From Pseudoscleropodium purum (taxonomy: Eukaryota; Streptophyta; Bryopsida; Hypnales; Brachytheciaceae), in NCBI GenBank assembly GCA_963969395.1, contig OZ017803.1, positions 10,168,001 through 10,232,000 on the forward strand: DNA of 64,000 nucleotides, given 5' to 3'. The notes beneath the pieces are model-generated. The model saw nothing but the letters and a program-made list of their open reading frames with translations, was not told the DNA's origin and did no database searches. The position numbers and the translations under genes are program-made. Positions 52,525 through 64,000 of this stretch are shown one piece after another. Each line of letters begins with the position of its first letter. The stretch's first letter is position 1.

Positions 52525-52998
52525 GCTGAGTGCAAGCGTTTAGGGCTCGTAGCCTCCAGTGAAATCTATCAGCAAATTGTATCCTCCAGAAAACTCTGCC
52601 TGCGAATTGGCCAGCAATCAATCCTCCATGGCTGCAAAACTTGTGATGCCAAGCCTTGTAAACTGTCAGATCCGATTTCCATGATATTGACACTGAGGGT
52701 GTAAAGCAGAGCCCATAGAAATTCGAATATGGTGCAACCTATTTTCTCACCACAATGCTTCGTCACTACTCATGGTTTGTGCAAGTGTTTCGGGCTCGTA
52801 GCCTCCGGTGAAAGCTACCTGCAAATTGGCAAGCAAACAATCTCCAATGGCAGAAAAACTTGTCATGCCAAATCTGGTAAGCTGCCAGAATCCATATTTG
52901 GTTAAATTGAGATTAAGGCTGCAAAGCAGAACCCAAAGAAAATCAAATGTGCTGCAAATTTATTGACCTAATTTCTCACCACAGACAGTCGTACCCAT
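52525..52998 (-). repeat. Tandem copies of the F-box gene's 5' end
   Basis: The first codons plus about 230 bp of upstream DNA are repeated. GGGCTCGTAGCCTCC(A/G)GTGAAA occurs at 52543 and 52792 (offset 249). The second unit has its own ATG (52771-52773) followed by MSSDEALW and a stop, against MSRDDALWN in the gene. A more diverged third start lies near 52998. Each unit also shares CAAACTTGT/AAACTTGTCATGCCAA-like words and TTTCTCACCACA. Confidence 0.82.
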
Positions 52999-54216
52999 TC
53001 AAAGACCTCCCATGTGCTTTCGCTTGCGTAAATTTTCCACCACCACACAAATTGTCAGAAGAGTCACATCAAGGTTGTGTAGACGCCAGGCCCAAAATTG
53101 TCTATCTTTACCAGTAGGTAAGCGGTCACAGTGGATTTCACCTCTTTTGCCTTTGTTGAAGGAACAGGTTGGAAGAGTCACACGTGCATGTTTGCATCGA
53201 TAAAAACATCTTCACACCGGGGACCTATATATTAAATTTGAACCATAAAAACGAGATTCTTCATATGTCGCGCTAAAACTTCGTGCAATGATGCCATGCC
53301 CGATATCTGTCCTTCAAGATGCCCACAATCGACTCTCTCTCATCCCTCTGAGGACATCATACGGTTAAAAATAAACCACTCCCTACCTAATAGTGGCAAT
53401 TTCTGAGCTTGCTAACAACTGTCGATCCTTCATTTTTTTGAAAAATCTTTTGTGCATGTCAATCGTACGCCCAGAGGAACCAAAATAGTGAGCGTCAAGA
53501 GATGAACTATCCTTGCATACAACAGATACATCTTAAGGTAACACACTCGACACCAATACCATACTGGATAAAATAATGCAATATTCAAACTAGACCTCCT
53601 CGCCTTGGGTGCACACGATGAAGTTTGCACTTCGGGAGATGTAGGAGTGCGCTCAAATGGCCCCTCAAAATCATTCTTCTTTGATAAGTCCCAAAGAAAT
53701 CTTTAAGAACTTTTGAAAATGCACTCGATCGGCGTGAGAAACTCATTGAAGTCTGAGGCGTTATCGAAATGAGATCTCCATATTACCTACAAAGATAATC
53801 TCCATATTGCTTATGATGTTATCCCAACTTTTTGAGAAAGCAATTGTTTGATAATGTACAATGAACTGTGCTCGATTGGAAGCATGTGGCAATAAGTGTC
53901 GATCAACGCAACATCGGACCTGTTCTTACATACGAGATGCACAGACTAATGGTTTCAACACCCTCTCATGTTTTTTAGCCACTCTTGCTAACTTTTTGGG
54001 CTTCGGTGCAACCACTAGCAAATCGGCAATGGATTTTCCTCATACAAAATCACCACATCATTTGGCCAACAGACATTTCAGTCAAAAGTTATTAACACAT
54101 TGTTCCTGACTCCTAGTAGGTAGATGACACTGAAAGTGACAACGTGAAAAACTTGCTACCATACCCAGTCCAAGAATGACGTGAAGAAAATGGTGACATA
54201 ACGATTATTAGCATGA
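52999..54216. other. Intergenic region, no gene seen
   Basis: No recognised coding sequence. An 82-codon plus-strand frame at 53861-54109 is Cys/His-rich but lacks any known spacing pattern. Some of the region may be the former 3' end of the beta-amylase locus. Confidence 0.4.
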
Positions 54217-56477
<2,261 letters not shown>

Positions 56478-58679
56478 CTGCATGAAAGAAATGTCATAAT
56501 AATCTTATGCTTGTTAGTGCTCCACAACAAGCCTGAACGATATCACTTAAGAAACGTGTATTTCTGGGACTCATTTGCATACAGCGTTGTAATGCTGATG
56601 TATGACGACGTGAAGTCTTCCTGTCCTGGCATGCTCATCACTAAAAAGCAAAGTCTTCATGGATGACTTAAATTATGTACCGATAATCACTTAAAGGAAG
56701 CATGACATATATTGGATGTGCTTTGTCCCTGTATAATCTAGTTCAAGCTCAATCATAATTTCTTCTTCTGGCACCTGAAGGATATATAAAATGGCTTCGG
56801 TCTCATCTTGTTGCAAGGTCAATATTTGTCAGCTTTACTATTTGGAACTTGTACAAAGAAATCACAATAGAATAAAAATATTTGAGAACTCTATCTACAC
56901 TTGAAATGAAACAAAATGTTTGAATAGAAAAATTGATAATGATGAAGATAATATATAAGATGCTTAGTACCAATATAAGGTGCTTCGAACGGCCTAGAGT
57001 TGGAAGACTTTTAAGTATGCACATGACGTTGTCGCCTTCTCAATTTTCTAAGTACGTTTATAAACGTTCTTTTTCAAAAGCTCTCAACTCCAACAGGAAT
57101 CTACATTCTCTTTGAGCGCAAATTCATTGTCTCCATTCCTGAATTCCTTTCGAAACTTCTATCAAAACCTAAGATCCTCTTTACTGATGAAGTCTCCGTG
57201 TGAAGGCTAGTTGTCCTAAATAGAGGTAGAATCTACATCTACAGTGATTATACAAACTGCAGGCACTTGGATGAATCCTTTGATAATTCTATAAAAGGAA
57301 TAACAGATGTAATATGCACTGAAGATTTAACAGTGAAGACTTATGCAGTGAAGTCGCAAATTTTACAACAGATAATAGAGCGAATGTGCTATGCAAAGAG
57401 ACGAGAGGATAAGGAAAACTAAATTACAGAACACTAAAAAGAAATCCAAAAAATGCAAACGAAGAATAGTCGACAATAGTCGATAACAACAGCATTAGTG
57501 TCTAAAATATGTTTCACAAGGATCGCTTTTTCAGAAAACACGTGATACATAACAGCATGCATCCTACGATTGCAAAACCAAGAAATTTTGGCTATTTGTT
57601 CGCATCGTGAGAAAAATTCCAGTTCATGACTACTTCAAGGACAAACAACATGCGTCAGGTCAAGAACCTCTTAAGAACATTTATCCTCAGACTGTGCTCT
57701 TATGCGGCAATTCTATCAGGACCGAGTTCTATACACACAATTCCTCTCTGGAAGAAAAACCGATCGTTGTAATGGAATGTGATCAATGTGCAGAATTGAA
57801 ATTTCATCGGTTTCAAATCTTAATCGTTTGGAATAATTATCCTTTTCTCACAAATTTTTCGTTTGCGATTATTCAGATTCTGTTTTTACAGTCTCTGTTC
57901 TTAATTACATTACAAAGATTAAAAACAAATAAACACATTCAAATTGTGCTGAATAAGCACTCGGAGAACAAGAATAATACGTTTCCCGGAAAGAAGCAAA
58001 TACATCCACCTCTTGGAATTAAAACATAAAAATGCCCGGCTAAACCAGAATAAACGTACTGTGCCGTAAACTCAACGACAAAGTGTAAATTGAAATTCAA
58101 AATTTGCATACTAAAAGATCCTATGGTTGGATGTGTCAAAAAAAGTTTTTAAATTATTTTCTTATACTTGTCCTAAAAATGGCAGTTTAGGAGTGTTTTT
58201 GGTAAAAACATACTCAAAGAACTTTAAGGGTTAATAGCAATTCTAGAATGAGCTCAAAAATCTCACGGTTTTACACACAATCTTACTCAATCATACTCAA
58301 ATATCAATTTATTCTTTTTGAAACTTGGAGTTTATTCCATCCAATATTAAATTTGAAAATATATTTGAAAACTTTATCAAAGGCCAAAGGCCTATTTTCT
58401 TTCATCAAAGAACACTATTGTACCATACCAGATGGTCAGGATTTACATTTCCTGCCAAATAATTAAAAGTTGTCAAATGTGATGCGAGAAATGACTAAAA
58501 ATGGTAAGTTTTTGTAATCAATATAAAAAAATAATTCTTTGAAAAAATAATGATTGTCTTACAAATATTGATATCTGTTCTTAGAAATACTTTTTGCCAA
58601 TCCTCATCACTAGGTAGGTCAAATATGGTTTACTCATCAATAAAAATTTAAAAGTTGAAAGAAATGTAGAAGGTACTTT

Positions 58680-58935
58680 GAAGTTAAATAAAACCTTATT
58701 AAGTTATTGTCTTTAAATAATAGTTTCTAGTTTATATTTCTAAAAATTTCTTTTTGAAGTCTAGTTTTTGCATCAAAAATTCAATTTAAAAATAAGTGAT
58801 TATTATATCTCTATTCAAGAATTTTTTGCAAGGATGTCCATTGCAAATCTTAATTTTTAGTGTTGAAGGCTCTTCAACATGAGCCTCAAATAAACTACAT
58901 CTTGGAGAAACAATCACATTAGAAATTTATTTCAA
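58680..58935. repeat. Copy of a degenerate dispersed AT-rich repeat (partner at 2600-2870)
   Basis: Shares the ordered words AAATAAAACCTTAT, TTTCTAGTTT, GATGTCCATTGCAAATCTTA and GAAGGCTCTT with the partner copy, same orientation. Confidence 0.45.
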
Positions 58936-59639
58936 AAAAATGTAGAGTAGATTTTGAGAAGCTATAATTGGATTGGGATTATACAAGTTATGCCCTTTAA
59001 CCTCATACATTTTTAGTGACCAATTTTTTTAGATTTGACATGTGAAAAGAAGATTGAAATACTTCAAATCACTTTCACAATTATAACACCCTCATGATCA
59101 AGCGTTATAATCTTTTAATACAAAAATAATATTGTTGTGTTTTCTTTTTCCATGTGATCTCTAATATGTTTGAATTTGTACAATTACATTAAAAGAAAAT
59201 TTAATACAACTTATTAAAATGTAAGCTTTTTGTTCAATTTAGAACAAATTCCTAGAAGCTTACCAAGGGCATTGAAGGACTAAAATGGATGAAGGTTTGA
59301 CTACTAAAGTAGCAAGTTCTAAAAGTATATAAGCTCTAAAATCACTCTCCCCCTCAAATGTACACTATACATACATGTTTCTTTTTTTAGTCTTTAGCAA
59401 TGTAGAAACAATGTATATTTTAGGAAGTGGGTACTCTTAAAGCATGTAGATAAGCTTAGGTTGTAATTAAAAATTATACCCAAGCTAATAGTTAAAGTTC
59501 GTTCTTAGGGAGGTCTATTTAATAGGGTTACTTCTACTTTTAATTCCTATTAGGCCATGGCAATTATAGAAAGTATAGGAAATATTGTTCTTTAACCACA
59601 TATGCAAATGTTTTTCTTCATACAATAAGTCTAATTGCC

Positions 59640-61300
59640 AAATTTATTCTCTCTATTCTTAAAGGCCACAAAATGTAAAGACAATCTTCCAAATTGGTTC
59701 TTTAAGTTTAATGCCCCTTTATTTTCTTTTATCTTTATTTCTTATAATTTTTTTCTTTAATTTTTCATTTCCTACTCTCAAATTGGCTCATAGTGTAATT
59801 GCAACTTTGTTGCAAACTAGCCACGGCCTTTCTTCTTTCGAATAGAACTTGGACTAGAACCAACTGATGAGGCTTTATACTTCCAAATCGGTACGGAATT
59901 ATTTTAGATCTCTTGTCTCCAACTTGGGAACCACTATATCTTCTTTTACCAAATTGACGATCTTCTTCTTTTTTTCACAATTTGGTTCTTTATAATTTCG
60001 ACACTTGCTAAACTTATAGTTCTTATTGACTGATTTGGACCTGATTTTTATGTGTTTTGATTCATCCATTCTAAAGCAAACTCCTTCCAATTTGGTCACT
60101 CAATTAATCATTCCTTACACTCCTATTCGATATATGTTATATATAACTTACAAACACAATGCGGACCCAATCACAGACATTTCCCAACTAGATTTCAATT
60201 ACATGTTTTCATTCACATACAATAACTCAAATTGAAATTCATAAGAACAACATTTAGGCTTACATCTACTCCAACTTGAATTGTTACAACTCAAACATCT
60301 TGACTTGGATTTGAATATACATTTAATTTTATATAGTATGCATGCATTCAAGCATAAATACAAATTATTTAACTGATTTACAATTTGGATGTACTATAAT
60401 TATGTTACAATGGCATTCACAAACACAATTTGGATCAATCTAAACACACATAAGTGCAAATAATTTCCAATTGGCTCATCACTAATTTTCAATAACTTCA
60501 TGATCTCATATATTCTCACAATTAGGATTCAACATTAAGCACATACATTCAAATTCAACATTCATTACACATAACATAGTCAACACCAATTCAGTTGAAA
60601 ATACAATTTCTTATAAATCCCGAATTGGTGATTAAATTATCATTACAAAATTCACAATTATGCTCACTATATCAATTTGTTTATATTCTACTCATAATCA
60701 AAGTTTCCATTCTATCAATTAAGCTCTAATCATCTTTACCAATTAATACTTCCATTCCCATCACTGCACAATTTCTAATTAGGACTTTCATTAATCACAT
60801 AAACTTTCAGCACTATCACAGATTCATCAACTTCCATACACAACCAATTTGGATAATCACTTCATCTTTAGACACATAAACACTGCCACACATTGGCACA
60901 AACACATCTCTCCAACTAGGACACAAACTCACTCACACCAATTTGACCGACTAATGGGTAAAAAAAATGAAAGCAAATTGAAACCTAATAGGACTCTTAA
61001 AGACGGTTACCAAATTGGAAAAGACAACCAACTAACATTGACTTCCAACTAGGATTTCACAAAATACAACATCGACATAAATCCAACTCCACTTGCTGGC
61101 CATTCATCCAATTCGATAGAACACACTTAACACACAGTTTACTACTCACCCAATTGGAATTTACTACCAACCCACCAACTACACATTCACTAGCCTACCA
61201 ATTTGGGACTCTGACCAAAACACCACTTACTAGGCAACAAAAAGACTCCCATTAGAAACAAAACCAATGACCAAACTACCCAATTTAGACGACAAAAAAG
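59640..61300. repeat. Block with a recurrent (C)CAA(A/T)TTGG motif
   Basis: Variants of CCAATTTGG, CCAAATTGG, CCAATTGGA and CCAACTAGGA recur at least 20 times in about 1.6 kb (for example near 59689, 59979, 60087, 60380, 60465, 60845, 60915, 61009, 61044, 61147 and 61199). From about 60100 the plus strand is also very rich in A and C. Spacing is irregular, so it is not a simple satellite. Confidence 0.5.
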
Positions 61301-61866
61301 ACAATTTATCACCAAAAAGCCTCAAAATGCCCTCCAATTAACTCCAAAAATTTACAATATTTAATCCTACTCAATAGTCTACAAAGCTTCAAAATTTCAA
61401 CTTCAAAATTTCATCACTAATTCCACAAAGCTCCAAAAAATATGAAATAACTTGGATTAGATGCCAATTCCACTTGTCTTTCAAGGAAAGTTTGCTGAAA
61501 AAATAATTCAAGAAGTTTCACCTCCCCAAAAATCAGTTCCAGATCTTAAATGGTCCATTTACGGACCTCCTACCTTAGATGCAAGTTAAACAATCAAATG
61601 AGCACAAGGGCTTACAACAATATAATGGCTAAAAAATCTCATATGCCCATCCACTTCCCCAGTGAAATAATCGTGACACCATATTACCTTTGAGTTATCG
61701 AAAGTAGATTATCTGAAGGTTAACTTGGTTTAGAGGCTAACCCCCAACGACACAGCACTGAACAGTTCCCAACAAATTTGAAAGTAGCAAATGGTTGGAA
61801 AACTCAAAATTTAGTAATATACATGACAAAGTGGCTGTCATTAGAAGTCTAAACTAAAAAAAACAG

Positions 61867-63734
61867 CTAATCCTCATCATCTGAGTTGTCTCCACCATAC
61901 GAGCTGCTCCCTTGTCGGACACTACGCTTAGCCTGTGCAGCTACTGGCCGTGCAAGTCGGCCTTCTGCACCATATATAACACCAGATTTGGATAGCCTGT
62001 CCTCCAGTTCCTCGGTGCTGAAGTCGTCCTTCCCTCCGAGCTCATCGAAACCCACCTGCGTAGCAAACAACACGTGAATTGTCTAAAACAATGTAGAAGA
62101 CTACTTTCATATGTAAACGAGGATGCGAAGTACAACGAATTGCAACTCTAGCTTCAACACCAAATCTGTTGTGCACTGCCAGATCGCCAAGTTTAGCAAA
62201 CCTGATTTGCATGAGAATAATCTAGTACAACTAAATATGGAAGTTGAAGGAGTCATCGCTGAATCATGACCGGGGTATCTACCACTGAAGGTTAGATTTG
62301 ACTGACAAAGAGCAAGAAAAAATAAAGTGTTAAAGAAATCATACGACGTAGTCCTCCACTTTGCCTTTCTTCACCAATGCAAGAGTTGGCAGCATAAATA
62401 TCTTCAGTCTTTCCGTGAGAAAAGGGCTTTTCTCTGCATTTATTTTCAAGAACTTCGTTTCCAGATGTTGCTTGCTAAGCTCCAACAAGTGCTTGTCCAT
62501 CACCTACAGGAAAAAAATCTTAAAGGAATGCTCAATTTTTGTTGCAGAAAAGCATGTGTCACAGTTTGATAAGGAAAATATGAATATGACGAACCTAGAT
62601 GCTTAAATAGGGGTTTCCATTTCTCTTCAATACTTGAAAGCTCAAATACCCTTTCCTCAGAACTTCATTTCGTTTTTAAGCGGTGTTGACGAAGTAAACT
62701 ACTCACACAGCTAATTCAAAGCAGATTAAATGACAAATGGCTACATGGAAATGTTAAGCACCTTGCAGGGCCAATTCTCGCGATAAAAGTGGCAGACAAC
62801 GCGGTCACTTGTCTTCACTTTCGCAAAGAAGTCCTTCTCAGTAAAAATCTCCGTATAATCACCGTGTCCTTGTCCCAACCATTGCTGCCGCATGGTCGCC
62901 TGCTTCTTCAGCTGTTGAATTCTTTTTTCACGCAACCTCTCAAGGTCGTCATCCTCTAGCTTGTCAAGCTTTGATAATTCGTCATCTAGCTGATCTTCTA
63001 CTGCTTTTGCAACAGTTGCCAAGCTGTCCTCCAGAACCTAGTGGTCACAAGAATTTGAGAAACAAGTAGAATAAATTCACTATCCAATTCACCCCAAAGC
63101 CACTATACTGGCTACAATCGCTGAAAAGAATAGCCGTGAGGTTTTAGAATTTCGGAAGGTGATCATCACCATTCCCAAGCCATCCTAACTGCTTCAGGTG
63201 AAAAAAGATGCAGAACCAATTCACGTCACAATAGAGGACGAGGATGTCAAGCAAAAGAAATGAAACAAACGGTGTTTTAAAAGTTGCAAAGCTTCCACTA
63301 GAAGCAACGTCATTGATAATTACTCATGAAAGATTATGGCAGAATCAATACTCCAAATAAATGCAAAAAAGTGTCTGCTTGGGGATATATCGCCAGAACG
63401 ACACAGTTCCACACAAGGTGACGAGAGAACCACAACAAAAAGACACAAAAGGTAGAGGTCGCTAATTGCGACCCTACCTAAATGAGACACCCGAAATCTT
63501 GCACAATGAATACGTATTGATTTTGAGAACGTAAACCACCTCAATATCCAGTGTAGGTCATCTACCATTACAACTTCGAAACCCTCAAAGCATTCGCATA
63601 TGATATCCAAACAATGCATTCGTTACGTTACTACCAAGAATATTTAAAAGTCTGAAAATTCTTTTTAAGTGTGCAAAGATCTTACAGTGTCGTGAATGGC
63701 TTACCTTCTGAATGGCAGCGACGGGAGCAGCCAT
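61867..63734 (-). CDS. TXNDC9 / phosducin-like protein 3 (thioredoxin-fold co-chaperone)
   Basis: Complete four-exon gene of 217 residues: exons 63705-63734, 62762-63037, 62345-62503 and 61867-62055, all GT-AG and all phase 0. The N-terminal part is a charged helix (VEDQLDDELSKLDKLEDDDL, then ERLREKRIQQLKKQA). The thioredoxin fold follows with GHGDYTEIFTEKDFF and VVCHFYRENWPCK, where the redox CGPC motif is absent: a single Cys remains (WPCK), as usual in the phosducin-like family. Then HLETKFLKINAEKSPFL, MLPTLALVKKGKVEDYV and GFDELGG. The tail is acidic (GDNSDDED). Family members act with the chaperonin CCT in tubulin and actin folding; in Arabidopsis PLP3 proteins support microtubule assembly. 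The start (MAAPVAAIQK) is the only ATG that fits exon 1. Confidence 0.93.
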
Positions 63735-64000
63735 TGTGGATGCAAAACTTCACGGTAGTCACCGCACTCCTGCACACACAATGCAGAGATAAAAACTTTT
63801 CTATTCAGTAAAGCAAATGTACCGGAGTCTACAACTGTTTGGCAATCGAGATCACCTACATTCTAAGTAGCATTCTAAGCAAGCTTAGTCCAAGATTTGT
63901 CCAAGGCTTGCAAATCTTGCAGCCCTAACCCTAGCAAGCTTCGTCTCTACAAATTGGAAATGCAAGAAAGCTATGAAATGGATCTGGAACAAAAGAAGGG
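63735..64000 (-). other. Probable 5'UTR and promoter of the TXNDC9-like gene
   Basis: On the minus strand an acceptor-like TTGTGTGTGCAG precedes GAGTGCGG about 40 bases before the start codon, so the leader may itself contain an intron. No coding frame is seen up to the right edge. Confidence 0.35.

Larger units (their letters stand above)
56478..61866. other. AT-rich intergenic DNA with repeats, no gene seen
   Basis: Possible lost 5' exons of the beta-amylase locus lie somewhere below 57100, but I could not identify them. A 140-codon plus-strand frame at 57607-58029 has no recognisable domain and sits in low-complexity DNA. A diverged dispersed-repeat copy is at 58680-58935 and a CCAATTTGG-rich block at about 59640-61300. 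Confidence 0.45.

Noticed and set aside
53861..54109. Cys/His-containing 82-codon plus-strand frame
   Set aside because: Cys and His spacing matches no zinc-binding domain; no other exon nearby.
57607..58029. 140-codon plus-strand open frame
   Set aside because: No recognisable domain; lies in AT-rich low-complexity DNA with a Lys/Asn/Ile-biased composition, as expected for a chance frame.

Overview
This 64-kb window is nuclear DNA of a land plant. All genes are split by spliceosomal introns (about 80-900 bp), the intergenic DNA is very AT-rich, and it holds an LTR retrotransposon and several short inverted-repeat elements. Plant-specific genes (tocopherol cyclase, OEP16, vacuolar processing enzyme, plant-type beta-amylase) fix the kingdom. 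The AT-rich spacing and a kinase relic whose DFG motif reads DYE make me favour a seed-free plant, perhaps a moss; that part is inference and uncertain.

Layout, left to right: a partial ACD11-like sphingolipid transfer gene (- strand, last exon beyond the left edge); a complete nine-exon vacuolar processing enzyme gene (-, 4.6-8.0 kb) with a probable leader intron up to 9.13 kb; 11 kb without convincing genes, holding a SINE candidate, a GC-rich island and a pair of MITE-like elements; a decayed chromodomain Ty3/gypsy element (20.9-27.0 kb) with a hAT-like MITE nested in its gag; a two-exon OEP16 gene (-, 28.5-29.6 kb); repeat-rich spacer with a Stowaway-like MITE (31.2 kb) and a long hairpin (34.8 kb); a six-exon NTAQ1 gene (+, 35.4-38.1 kb) with a GC-AG intron; an eleven-exon tocopherol cyclase gene (+, 39.1-45.7 kb) with a 45-bp minisatellite in an intron.

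From 46 to 57 kb the - strand carries a run of damaged or partly duplicated loci: a kinase pseudogene, a reticulon-like gene whose 3' end is repeated twice more downstream, a candidate two-exon small secreted protein, an F-box/kelch gene with one frameshift and a repeated 5' end, and a beta-amylase pseudogene with three nonsense codons and two frameshifts. After 5 kb of AT-rich repeats, a complete four-exon TXNDC9/phosducin-like-3 gene (-, 61.9-63.7 kb) closes the window.

The genes are unrelated housekeeping or organelle functions and are not organised as a cluster. The most distinctive trait is repeated local duplication of 150-400-bp pieces of genes (reticulon tail, F-box head, OEP16 intron, VTE1 intron array). 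I found no convincing new multi-gene system; the best candidate for an undescribed gene is the small secreted protein at 49.8-50.6 kb. Exon coordinates were derived by hand from GT/GC-AG sites, reading phase and similarity to remembered family features; nothing was run against a database.
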